The notes under the pieces were generated by a model. The model was not told the DNA's origin. It did not search any database and worked only from the letters and a program-made list of their open reading frames with translations. A stretch of DNA of 8,714 nucleotides from an uncultured Collinsella sp. (GTDB taxonomy: Bacteria; Actinomycetota; Coriobacteriia; Coriobacteriales; Coriobacteriaceae): assembly GCA_900556205.1 (NCBI GenBank), contig USNX01000040.1:1-8714 (forward strand), in the 5' to 3' direction. How positions within the stretch are numbered: the first letter of the stretch is position 1; each line of letters begins with the position of its first letter. Position numbers and translations under genes: made by a program. This document shows positions 1 to 6,541 of this stretch, piece after piece.

Positions 1-1146
1 GAGATGGGCGGTCAGGTCGCCGACCACGGCACGATCACCGGCCCGGACGGCGTGTTCGAGGTCACGGACGTGCAGAAGAACAAGGGCGGTAAATTCATGC
101 ACTACGGCCGCGTCGTGAGCGGCACGATCAAACTGGGCGAAGCCTGCAAGATCATGATCGATCCTGAGCGCCGCGCCGCCATCCGCCGCGCTCATACGGC
201 CACACATCTGCTGCAGGCCGCGCTGTTGCGCGTGCTCGGCGAGCATTGCCATCAGGCCGGTTCTCTTGTGGAGCCGGATCACCTGCGCTTTGACTTCACG
301 CACTTCGAGGCCCTGTCTTCCGAGCAGCTCAAGGCTGTCGAGGACCTGGTCAACCAGCAGATCTTCGCCTCCAAGCCGGTCGTGACCCGCGTCATGGGCA
401 TCGACGAGGCCAAGGCCGCCGGTGCTGTCGCCCTGTTTGGCGAGAAGTACGGCGATGTCGTCCGCGTTGTCTCCGTGGGCGCCGAGGACCAGCCGTTCTC
501 CCGCGAGCTCTGCGGTGGTACGCATGCCGCCAACACCGCCGAGATCGGCCTGTTCAAGATCATTTCCGAGTCCTCTACGGGCTCCAACGTCCGTCGTATC
601 GAGGCCGTGACCTCTAAGGGTGCCCTCGACTATATGGCCGACCGTCTGGCGCTCGTCGACGCCGCTGCCGCTGCGCTCAAGTGCCGCGTCGACGAGGTTC
701 CCGCCCGCGTGGAGAACCTGCAGGCCGAGCTGCGCGAGACGTCCAACAAGCTCAAGAAGGCGCTGACTGGCGGCTCCTCCGATGCCATTTCCAGCGCCAT
801 CGATGGTGCTGTCGAGCTCGACGGCTACAAGCTCGTCGTCGCTGAGCTCCAGGGTCTTGAGGCAGCCGATTTGCGTAACGTCTGGGATACCGTGCACCAG
901 AAGGTTGCCGGCCCTGTTGCCTGTGTCGTTGCCAGCGTGACCGAGAAGGGCACCCCGGCCCTGCTCGCCGCCGGTTCCGATGACGCCGTGAAGGCCGGTT
1001 TCCACGCCGGCAACGTGATCAAGCAGATCGCGGGTCTGGTCGACGGTCGCGGTGGCGGCCGTCCCAACATGGCCCAGGCTGGTGGCAAGAATGCTGCCGG
1101 CATCGCCGATGCCCTCGCGGCCGCCAAGACCGCGCTCGGCGCCTAA
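1..1146 (+). CDS. alaS: Alanyl-tRNA synthetase, C-terminal part (5' end outside window)
   Basis: Attaches alanine to tRNA-Ala in the cytoplasm. This piece carries the editing domain, which hydrolyses mischarged Ser/Gly-tRNA-Ala, and the C-Ala domain. The frame is open from base 1, and the first residues (EMGGQVADHG) match the internal AlaRS GGQ-x-x-D-x-G motif, so the ATG at base 4 is internal and the N-terminal catalytic core lies upstream. Counting from that Met, the editing-site zinc ligands are H64 and H68 (HTATH) and C170 and H174 (CGGTH). A helical linker covers about 225-260. The C-Ala glycine motif (GRGGGRPNMAQAGG) lies at about 348-361. A small oddity is TAEIG after CGGTH, where most family members have TG(D/E)IG. 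The TAA stop is 9 bp before ruvX, as in many genomes where alaS leads this operon. Identification is firm. Confidence 0.97.
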   Translation, partial: EMGGQVADHGTITGPDGVFEVTDVQKNKGGKFMHYGRVVSGTIKLGEACKIMIDPERRAAIRRAHTATHLLQAALLRVLGEHCHQAGSLVEPDHLRFDFTHFEALSSEQLKAVEDLVNQQIFASKPVVTRVMGIDEAKAAGAVALFGEKYGDVVRVVSVGAEDQPFSRELCGGTHAANTAEIGLFKIISESSTGSNVRRIEAVTSKGALDYMADRLALVDAAAAALKCRVDEVPARVENLQAELRETSNKLKKALTGGSSDAISSAIDGAVELDGYKLVVAELQGLEAADLRNVWDTVHQKVAGPVACVVASVTEKGTPALLAAGSDDAVKAGFHAGNVIKQIAGLVDGRGGGRPNMAQAGGKNAAGIADALAAAKTALGA

Positions 1147-1155
1147 GTAGTCGCC

Positions 1156-1584
1156 GTGGTCGCGCTCGCGCTGGACATAGGGGAGACCAGGATCGGCATC
1201 GCCGTCTCGAGCCGTGATGGCAAGATGGCGATGCCCGTCAAGGTGCTCCCGGCCGCCGAGGTCACCGGTATGGCCAAGACGTTTCGCTACCTGGTCGAGG
1301 ACTATGAGCCCGACATCCTGGTAAGCGGACGTCCCCTGACCATGGCTGGCGAGCCCGGCCCCCAGGCCGAGCGCGTTGCCGCGGTGGCGAAAAAGATTGC
1401 CGACGAGCTCGATCTTCCGCTGGAGTTTGAAGACGAGCGCCTGTCCTCGCAAGAGGCCAAGCGCATCTTGCGCGAGCAGGGACTCAACGAAAAGCAGATG
1501 AGGGGCAAGATCGACATGATCGCCGCCAGCCTGTTCTTGCAGACATGGCTCGATCGCAAAAACGAGGAGGTCTCGCATGTCTAG
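1156..1584 (+). CDS. ruvX: RuvX/YqgF family RNase H-fold nuclease
   Basis: Member of the YqgF/RuvX family (putative Holliday-junction resolvase, also implicated in 16S rRNA 5'-end maturation). At 142 aa it has the usual family length. The RNase H-fold signatures are present: LALDIGETRIGIAV at the N-terminus with catalytic D7, VSGRPLTMAGEPG at about 56-67, FEDERLSS at 91-98 with the DER acid pair D93/E94, and KIDMIAASLFLQ at 119-129 with D120. The start is GTG at 1156, chosen because the first beta strand begins almost at once and no other start fits. No clear Shine-Dalgarno is visible, so translation probably follows from alaS, which ends 9 bp upstream. The gene's 3' end overlaps mltG by 8 bp. 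The alaS-ruvX-mltG order is widely conserved and supports the call. Confidence 0.95.
   Translation: MVALALDIGETRIGIAVSSRDGKMAMPVKVLPAAEVTGMAKTFRYLVEDYEPDILVSGRPLTMAGEPGPQAERVAAVAKKIADELDLPLEFEDERLSSQEAKRILREQGLNEKQMRGKIDMIAASLFLQTWLDRKNEEVSHV
1564..1570 (+). promoter_or_regulatory. Shine-Dalgarno of mltG, inside ruvX
   Basis: GAGGAGG lies 6 nt before the ATG at 1577, within the last codons of ruvX. It fixes the mltG start and shows that mltG is translated on the same mRNA as ruvX, overlapping its end by 8 bp. Confidence 0.8.
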
Positions 1585-2986
1585 CGCTTCCGATCCGCGC
1601 CAGCCGAATCGTACACGACAGCCTGCACCGCGCCCTGTGCCGTCCGGTCAGCGTCCGGTGCAGCCGACCCAGCACGCGACCCAACCTGCCGCACGTCCGG
1701 CGCACCCCTCCTCTCGCCCTGCACAGCCCGCTCAGCGTCCGGGCCAGCAGTCTGTTGCTCGTCCCGTTCAGCAGCCTACTGCCCGTTCAGCCCAGCCTGC
1801 AGGCGGCGCCCGCTTTAAGCAGCAGACGCCCACCCAGCGCGCACAGGCACCTCAATCGCACGCGCATCACACTCGCGGCACGCATGGCGTGGCTCCGGCC
1901 GCGCGTTCGAGCTATAACACGCATGCTCGGCGCGGCGCCCAAAAGAAAAGCTCGCCGGTGCCTATGATTATCGGCGCTGTGGTTGCGCTGATCGTTCTCG
2001 CTGTTATCGCCTTCTTCGCCGTACCGGCCGTCAAGGGCTTGCTGGGCGGGGAGGGCGCAAGCGTCACCGCTGGCCAGCAGGTTACCGTTACGATTCCCGA
2101 TGGCGCCTCGGGCGACACGATCGCCTCGATTCTCTCCGAGAACCATATTGTCGAGAATCCCAAGGATTACTACGCGGCGGTCAAAAAGCTCAACGCGGAC
2201 ATGTCGCTTAAACCTGGCACGTACTCGTTTACGACGCTGATGGATGCGACCAAGGTCGTCCAGCAGCTTATTGAGGGACCCAACGCCGGCTCCGATGCGT
2301 TGACGATCCCCGAGGGCCTGACGGTCGACCAGGTTGCCGACCGCGTGGCCCAGGCCTACGACAGCATCTCCAAAGAGGACTTCCTTAACCAGGCGAAGGC
2401 CAGCAATTATGTGAACGACTTTCCGTTCCTGAAAGGCACTGCGAACGATTCGCTCGAGGGCTTCCTGTTTCCCAAGACCTATTCGCTGGGCAAGAAGCCG
2501 AGCGCCGACGACGTCATCCGCGCCATGCTCGATCAGTTCAGCGCCGAGTACAAATCGCTCGATTTTGCCGGTTGCGAGGCTAAGATCAAAGAGCGCTACG
2601 GCGTGGAGATGTCCGATTACGACATCATCAATCTCGCTTCCATCGTTGAGCGCGAGGGCCTCAACGCCGAGCAGCGCGCGCATGTCGCGTCGGTGTTCTA
2701 CAACCGTCTTGCCGGCAAGCTCGACGGTCTGCGCTACCTCAATAGCGATGCGACCATGATGTATGTCACCGGCGGCGAAGTTACAGCCGACGACCTGCAG
2801 AGCGATAGTCCGTACAACACCTATAAGCATGAAGGGCTGCCGCCCACGCCCATCTGCTCTCCGTCGCTCGAGGCGCTCAAGGCAACCCTTGAGCCCACCG
2901 ACTCCGATGACCTGTATTTCTACATTACGCAGGATGAGGAGTATTTCTCGCAGACCTACGAAGAGCACCAACAGTCTTGGAATTAA
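1577..2986 (+). CDS. mltG: MltG endolytic transglycosylase with long basic N-terminal tail
   Basis: Membrane-anchored endolytic murein transglycosylase (YceG-like, DUF175), which cleaves nascent glycan strands and is thought to set their length. Layout of the 469 aa: residues 1-128 are a low-complexity Pro/Gln/Arg/Ala-rich tail with one acidic residue (D6) and about 16 Arg. One membrane helix lies at about 129-152 (PMIIGAVVALIVLAVIAFF). A LysM-like/YceG beta region with IPDGASGDTIASIL covers about 173-186. The catalytic domain follows with LEGFLFPKTYSL (293-304), ASIVEREG (354-361, catalytic Glu E358), VFYNRL (374-379), a SDAT segment near 390 and SPYNTYKHEGLPPTPICSPS (411-430). The tail should be cytoplasmic and the catalytic domain extracellular. 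The C-terminus reads DEEYFSQTYEEH where most homologues have G-H-x-F-x-x-T-x-x-EH. The start is set by GAGGAGG 6 nt upstream. Family call firm; tail function unknown. Confidence 0.95.
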   Translation: MSSASDPRQPNRTRQPAPRPVPSGQRPVQPTQHATQPAARPAHPSSRPAQPAQRPGQQSVARPVQQPTARSAQPAGGARFKQQTPTQRAQAPQSHAHHTRGTHGVAPAARSSYNTHARRGAQKKSSPVPMIIGAVVALIVLAVIAFFAVPAVKGLLGGEGASVTAGQQVTVTIPDGASGDTIASILSENHIVENPKDYYAAVKKLNADMSLKPGTYSFTTLMDATKVVQQLIEGPNAGSDALTIPEGLTVDQVADRVAQAYDSISKEDFLNQAKASNYVNDFPFLKGTANDSLEGFLFPKTYSLGKKPSADDVIRAMLDQFSAEYKSLDFAGCEAKIKERYGVEMSDYDIINLASIVEREGLNAEQRAHVASVFYNRLAGKLDGLRYLNSDATMMYVTGGEVTADDLQSDSPYNTYKHEGLPPTPICSPSLEALKATLEPTDSDDLYFYITQDEEYFSQTYEEHQQSWN

Positions 2987-2988
2987 AC

Positions 2989-3486
2989 ATGAGGATTTTC
3001 AGCCCCAAACGATATGTTGCCTCGGTTGACCGCATCGATCTCGATGCCCTTTGGGCCGACGGCAAGCGCGCTATTTTGCTCGACCGCGATAACACCCTGG
3101 TGCCGCGTGATACCGAGCAGGTTCCCGCTGCGGTCTCCGCTTGGCTCGAGACCGCCCATGCCAAGGGCTTTAAGCTTTGCATGGTGTCCAACAACTGGCA
3201 TCGCGACCAGGTTATGGCGTCGGCGCGCGAGCTGGGTCTCGAGGCCATCAGCCATGCCATGAAGCCCGCGCCGTTTGCCCTCAAGGCCGGTCTTAAGCGT
3301 CTGGGCGCCACGGCCGATGAGGCCGTGCTGATCGGTGACCAGCTGTACACGGATGTGTGGAGCGGCAACTTTGCCGGTGTCGACACGATTTTGGTAAAGC
3401 CGCAGGCCACGCAGGACCTGTGGTATACGCAGATCTTCCGTATCTTTGAGCGCCGGGCCCTGCGCGACCTTCCCTGCGAGGAATAG
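2989..3486 (+). CDS. YqeG family HAD-superfamily (subfamily IIIA) phosphatase
   Basis: Small cytoplasmic HAD phosphatase of the YqeG type; the physiological substrate of the family is not settled. All four HAD motifs are visible in 165 aa: motif I ILLDRDNTLV with nucleophile D32 and acid/base D34, motif II VSNN with S67, motif III Lys at K92 (HAMKP), and motif IV IGDQLYTDV with D117 and D122. There is no separate cap domain, as expected for subfamily III. I chose ATG 2989, 2 bp after the mltG stop, giving MRIFSPKRYVASV. An in-frame TTG at 2977 would add four residues and overlap mltG, and neither start has a good Shine-Dalgarno. The gene sits between mltG and aroK, where many actinobacteria carry aroE/aroC. 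Family call firm, start moderately sure. Confidence 0.9.
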   Translation: MRIFSPKRYVASVDRIDLDALWADGKRAILLDRDNTLVPRDTEQVPAAVSAWLETAHAKGFKLCMVSNNWHRDQVMASARELGLEAISHAMKPAPFALKAGLKRLGATADEAVLIGDQLYTDVWSGNFAGVDTILVKPQATQDLWYTQIFRIFERRALRDLPCEE

Positions 3487-3494
3487 GTTTCGTC

Positions 3495-4028
3495 ATGTCC
3501 CAGCACACCAAGCACGGCTGCGACCATATCTTCTTTATCGGGTTTTTGGGTGCGGGCAAATCGACGCTCGCGCGCAACGTGGGTACCATGTTCAAGCGTC
3601 GGTTTATCGATACCGACCGCCTGGTCGTGCGTCGCTGCGGTAAATCGGTTACCGAGATTTTTGAGTCCGAGGGCGAGGAACGTTTTCGCGAGCTCGAGAC
3701 CTCGGCGCTCCGTTCGCTCCAAAGCGAACGTAGCCTGCTGGTTTCGTGCGGCGGCGGCATTGTCGAGACGCCGGTCAATATCGAGCTCATGCACCAGATG
3801 GGTACCTGCGTGTACCTCGAGGGTGACTTTGAGGATTCGATGCGCCAGATCCGCCGATCCGATACGCGTCCCGATTTCCGCTCGCCTGAGCATGCGGCTC
3901 GCCTGTTCGAGCATCGACGTCCGCTGTATCGCAAAGCGGCCGATATTACCCTCGATATTCGCAATAAGTCCTTTGAGGACGTTTCCTATGTTTGTGCCGA
4001 GATGCTTTTGGAGCGTGGACTGCTATGA
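3495..4028 (+). CDS. aroK: Shikimate kinase
   Basis: Phosphorylates shikimate to shikimate 3-phosphate with ATP in the aromatic amino-acid pathway; cytoplasmic P-loop (NMP-kinase-like) enzyme. The 177 aa match the family length. Visible sites: Walker A GFLGAGKST (16-24), DTD at 39-41 (Mg/shikimate), RFRELE (63-68) with the substrate Arg R65, CGGGIV (85-90) for the shikimate-binding glycines, a lid Arg in TRPDF (R125), and RRPLYRKAAD (141-150) with the substrate-binding Arg of the RxPxY motif. Nothing essential is missing, unlike its downstream partner. It starts at ATG 3495, 8 bp after the YqeG gene, with GAGGA/TAGG as weak ribosome-binding sequence. The stop overlaps the next gene's ATG (ATGA), so the two are translationally coupled. 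A related kinase with another substrate cannot be excluded. Confidence 0.93.
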   Translation: MSQHTKHGCDHIFFIGFLGAGKSTLARNVGTMFKRRFIDTDRLVVRRCGKSVTEIFESEGEERFRELETSALRSLQSERSLLVSCGGGIVETPVNIELMHQMGTCVYLEGDFEDSMRQIRRSDTRPDFRSPEHAARLFEHRRPLYRKAADITLDIRNKSFEDVSYVCAEMLLERGLL

Positions 4029-5134
4029 TTCGCCGTCAACTCATCAATTTCCAAAATCGCAGTGTCGATGTTCGCGTTGGGCTTGACGCGTTTGGCGAGC
4101 TGTCGCGCATGTTTGCCTCGGCCGTGGGCAAGCCCAAGCGCGCGATAGTTGTCTGGAACAGTGCTGTGTCCGACCGCTTTGGCGAGATCGTTGAGCACGC
4201 TCTGGTCGATGCCGGCTTTGCTGTGTCGGAGCTTTCGCTCGAGGTTTCGCATGATGGCGCGACCTTGGCTGACGCCGATGCTGTCTTTGGTGCTCTGTCG
4301 ACCAATGGAATTACCTGCGACGACCTGATTGTTGCCGTTGGCGATGCCGCAACCTGCTCGGTTGTTTGCTGGTGTGCCGACCAGTGGTGCGGTCGTACCG
4401 AGTGCGCACTGCTGCCGACGACCTTCGACGCCATGCTCACGGTCGCTACGACGATGGAGCCCCTCGTCGCTTCGGGCGACCACGCGCTGCCCGCCATCGC
4501 GGTGCGCCCCGAGCCCGGTCTGGTCGTGTGCAATCTGGACCTTGTTCGCGAGGCCAGCCCCGAGGACCTTAAGCTTGGCTATGCGGTGCTCGTGGGCACC
4601 ATGCTTTCCAGCAGCAAATCGCGTTGGAATCAGTTTACCGAGACCGTCCCCGAGATTCTTGCCGGCGAGGAAGTCGCGCTCGTCAATGCCGTGCAGTGGT
4701 CCCAGACCGCGCGCAAAGACGTGCTCATGGCCACGAACCCCAGCGCCCGTCATGCGCTCGATTTTGGTAAGACGGGAGAGCGCGCCCTTCGCGTCTGCCT
4801 GGGCGATGCCGCGGCTCACGTCCCCGCATACCAGCTCCTTTCCGAGGGCATGCGCTTTGAGGCGCGTCTAGCACATGATGCCTGCGACTTCGATATCGAC
4901 TACGTGTTTGAGGTCGATGACTGCCTGGAGGACTTTGGCATCGAGGAGCTTGCCTTCGATCTGGAGCCCACCGCGTTTATCGAGGAGTTCCGCAGGCAGC
5001 AGTTCGCTCGCTCGAATCGCAGCATGCTGCCGCTGCCCGCGGCGCTCGGCGCTATCCGCCTTACAAATGTCGAGGACGAGGTTCTCGAGCGACATGCGCA
5101 GGCGTATTTGGCTTCTCGCAAGGAACTTCTCTAA
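4025..5134 (+). CDS. AroB-like protein (3-dehydroquinate synthase fold) lacking active-site residues
   Basis: Homologue of 3-dehydroquinate synthase in length (369 aa), position after aroK and overall alignment, but probably not an active synthase. By eye against E. coli AroB it runs almost without gaps: (D)AVFGAL (85-91), PTT (131-133) and LDFGKTGERAL (245-255) fall on family positions, and GMRFEARLA (275-283) matches the segment after HGEAV. The catalytic features are gone. PDGExxK is lost around 74-79. The GGGxxGD NAD loop is GDAATCS (106-112). The VDSSVGGK and GKN segments (about 138-155) have lost their lysines. The zinc ligand Glu of GLAExxK is V188 and the Lys is G191. GHTFGHA reads GKTGERA (K249, R253). 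HGEAV reads AYQLL (268-272). Five Cys occur at 111-127. The start is ATG 4025, overlapping the aroK stop; an upstream in-frame ATG at 3992 lies inside aroK and is unlikely. There is no frameshift or early stop. Fold homology likely, function unknown. Confidence 0.85.
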   Translation: MIRRQLINFQNRSVDVRVGLDAFGELSRMFASAVGKPKRAIVVWNSAVSDRFGEIVEHALVDAGFAVSELSLEVSHDGATLADADAVFGALSTNGITCDDLIVAVGDAATCSVVCWCADQWCGRTECALLPTTFDAMLTVATTMEPLVASGDHALPAIAVRPEPGLVVCNLDLVREASPEDLKLGYAVLVGTMLSSSKSRWNQFTETVPEILAGEEVALVNAVQWSQTARKDVLMATNPSARHALDFGKTGERALRVCLGDAAAHVPAYQLLSEGMRFEARLAHDACDFDIDYVFEVDDCLEDFGIEELAFDLEPTAFIEEFRRQQFARSNRSMLPLPAALGAIRLTNVEDEVLERHAQAYLASRKELL

Positions 5135-5139
5135 TTTTA

Positions 5140-5165
5140 TTGACATCCATCGTCTTTCGTATCAT
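5140..5165 (+). promoter_or_regulatory. Possible promoter for the M24 peptidase gene
   Basis: A perfect TTGACA (-35) lies at 5140-5145, just after the AroB-like gene, in a short AT-rich stretch of an otherwise GC-rich region. The best -10 by sequence is TATCAT at 5160-5165, but its 14-nt spacer is short. At a normal 17-nt spacing the -10 would be CATTTT (5163-5168), a poor match. Some promoter here is plausible because the upstream operon ends and a 132-bp leader begins. Confidence 0.4.
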
Positions 5166-5170
5166 TTTGA

Positions 5171-5233
5171 GGGACGGGTTTTCAAACGGTTGCGGATCGC
5201 TTGTGATTTCGCTGTTCGTTTGAAGCTCGTCCC
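5171..5233 (+). promoter_or_regulatory. Long imperfect hairpin in the leader of the M24 peptidase gene
   Basis: The outer arms GGGACG (5171-5176) and CGTCCC (5228-5233) and the inner arms TTCAAACG (5181-5188) and CGTTTGAA (5217-5224) are perfect complements. The bases between them can pair with one bulge and G-U pairs, giving about 17 pairs around a 28-nt loop (5189-5216). The loop may itself close GCG (5192-5194) with CGC (5210-5212). There is no T-run after either arm on either strand, so it is not a normal intrinsic terminator. It could be an RNA control element, an mRNA stabiliser or a spaced operator. The role is unproven. Confidence 0.5.
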
Positions 5234-5248
5234 GCTCTATTTGAGGAC

Positions 5249-5259
5249 AACAAGAAAGG
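5249..5259 (+). promoter_or_regulatory. Ribosome-binding site AACAAGAAAGG (M24 peptidase)
   Basis: A purine-rich Shine-Dalgarno ends 7 nt before ATG 5267 and fixes that start. The same 11-mer precedes efp at 6542-6552. Confidence 0.75.
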
Positions 5260-5266
5260 AATCTGC

Positions 5267-6397
5267 ATGTCTGAGTTTGCTGCCGGTCCTGCCGGTCGTA
5301 TCGAGCGTGTCCGTGCTCTGATGGCCGAGCGCGGCTACGACGCCATCGTCGTGCGCGACGAGGCCAACCTCCGTTGGCTCACGGGCGTGAAAGGTGTCTT
5401 CGACTACACCTTCGAGTTCCCGCACGCCGCGTTTATTACGGCCGACCAGTGCTTGTTCCACACCGACTCGCGCTATCTCAACAGCTTTGAGGAGAACACG
5501 CCCGCCGGCAGCCCTTGGGTCTACGACATGGACGAGGGTACCATTCCCGGCTGGGTCGCTGGCAAGATCGCGGCCAACAAGTGCCGCGTCTGCGCCGTCG
5601 AGGATGACATGCAGATTAACTTCTACCAGGGTATTCAGCGTGGTCTGGAGGACCGCTCCGTCGCCTGCATGCTGCCGCTGATGCACGACGATATCCGCAA
5701 GATGCGCGCCATCAAGGATGCCGAGGAGATCGAGCTCATGCGCCATGCGCAGTCGATCACTGATACCGCCTTCCAGCATATGCTCGGCTTTATTAAGCCC
5801 GGTATGACCGAGAAGCAGGTTCGCAACGAGCTCGAGAACTTTATGTTTGCCAACGGTGCCGACAGCCTGGCCTTCGGCTCCATCGTGGCGAGTGGCCCCA
5901 ATACCGCCAACCCGCATGCCGTCCCGAGCGACCGAGTGATCGAGAAGGGCGACTTTGTCCTGATGGACTACGGCGCGGGCTACTGTGACTACCGTTCCGA
6001 CATGACTCGTACCGTCGTGATGGGCGAGCCAACCCAGGAGCAGCTCGACCTGTACGCGCTCGTGCGCCGCACCCATGAGGAGTGCGTCGCCGCTATCCAT
6101 CCGGGTGTGGAAGGTAACGATATCTTCAAGCTTTCTAAGAAGATCATCGGCGATGCCGGTTATGGTGATTACTACAACCATGGTCTGGGCCACGGCGTCG
6201 GCATCGACATCCACGAGCTGCCCAACTTCAACCGCAGCAAGAACATCATCGAGGTCGGCTCGGTTATCACCATGGAGCCCGGCGTGTACCTGCCTGGCGT
6301 GGGCGGCGTGCGCCTGGAGGACTTCGGCGTCGTCACCGAGAACGGCTATGAGCCCTTCACCAAGACCCCGCACGACCTGCACGTCATCGACTGCTAA
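5267..6397 (+). CDS. Xaa-Pro aminopeptidase-like M24 metallopeptidase
   Basis: Cytoplasmic dimetal peptidase of the 'pita-bread' M24B family (PepQ/PepP/YpdF-like), which removes or releases residues N-terminal to proline. In 376 aa, residues 1-140 form the creatinase-like N-terminal domain ([16 protein letters not shown] near 14, FHTDSRYL near 64). Residues about 150-376 form the catalytic domain. All five metal ligands are visible: D234 (LMDYGAGY), D245 (RSDMTRT), H309 (HGLGHGVG), E337 (TMEPGVY) and E351 (VRLEDFG). H217 (NPHAVP) is the conserved substrate-side His. Length is normal for the group. The gene sits directly before efp, a conserved neighbourhood for pepQ/ypdF-type genes. It has its own leader and a strong terminator, so it may be monocistronic or at the end of the upstream operon. 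Aminopeptidase P versus prolidase cannot be settled from motifs alone. Confidence 0.93.
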   Translation: MSEFAAGPAGRIERVRALMAERGYDAIVVRDEANLRWLTGVKGVFDYTFEFPHAAFITADQCLFHTDSRYLNSFEENTPAGSPWVYDMDEGTIPGWVAGKIAANKCRVCAVEDDMQINFYQGIQRGLEDRSVACMLPLMHDDIRKMRAIKDAEEIELMRHAQSITDTAFQHMLGFIKPGMTEKQVRNELENFMFANGADSLAFGSIVASGPNTANPHAVPSDRVIEKGDFVLMDYGAGYCDYRSDMTRTVVMGEPTQEQLDLYALVRRTHEECVAAIHPGVEGNDIFKLSKKIIGDAGYGDYYNHGLGHGVGIDIHELPNFNRSKNIIEVGSVITMEPGVYLPGVGGVRLEDFGVVTENGYEPFTKTPHDLHVIDC

Positions 6398-6420
6398 ACC
6401 ATCCAGCTGGGTTTTTGGAG

Positions 6421-6463
6421 GCGGGGCGTCCGAAATGATTCGGGCGCCCCGCGTTCTCTTTTT
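6421..6463 (+). terminator. Intrinsic terminator after the M24 peptidase gene
   Basis: Perfect arms GCGGGGCG (6421-6428) and CGCCCCGC (6445-6452) are extended inward by TCCGAA/TTCGGG (one G-U pair), making a 14-bp stem. The loop is ATGA (6435-6438). A T-rich run to 6463 follows (GTTCTCTTTTT). It lies 23 bp after the stop codon and separates this gene from efp. No T-run is present on the opposite side, so it works in one direction. Confidence 0.92.
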
Positions 6464-6472
6464 ATGCGCTCG

Positions 6473-6500
6473 CTGCGGCCGCCGTCTGCAAGTGTATAAT
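6473..6500 (+). promoter_or_regulatory. Likely efp promoter (perfect -10)
   Basis: TATAAT at 6495-6500 stands out in GC-rich DNA, directly downstream of the terminator and 57 nt before the efp start. The -35 at 16-nt spacing (CTGCGG, 6473-6478) is poor, so strength may depend on the -10 or on an activator. The resulting leader of about 50 nt holds a small hairpin, GACGC (6520-6524)/GCGTC (6529-6533), with a TTGT loop. Confidence 0.6.
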
Positions 6501-6541
6501 TTCGCTCGTATGTAATTTGGACGCTTGTGCGTCTCGCCAAT

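Noticed and set aside
1577..1966. MltG proline-rich tail as a target for EF-P control
   Set aside because: Prolines are isolated; I see no run of three prolines, the usual EF-P-dependent stall, so a link to the efp gene here is not supported.
1787..2971. Long open frame on the - strand opposite mltG
   Set aside because: It lies fully antisense to a clear MltG gene, has no recognisable domain, and arises from the GC-rich codon pattern. Similar - strand frames opposite the peptidase and AroB-like genes were dropped for the same reason.
3992..4024. Upstream in-frame ATG for the AroB-like gene
   Set aside because: It would add 11 residues inside the aroK reading frame with no ribosome-binding site; the ATGA overlap at 4025 gives the usual AroB N-terminus.
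6396..6418. Small hairpin AAACC/GGTTT followed by T's just after the M24 peptidase stop
   Set aside because: Only 5 pairs with a 9-nt loop and an interrupted T-run; the strong 14-bp terminator 10 bp later explains termination.
6475..6482. Perfect palindrome GCGGCCGC near the efp promoter
   Set aside because: An 8-bp GC palindrome is expected by chance in such GC-rich DNA, and nothing marks it as an operator.
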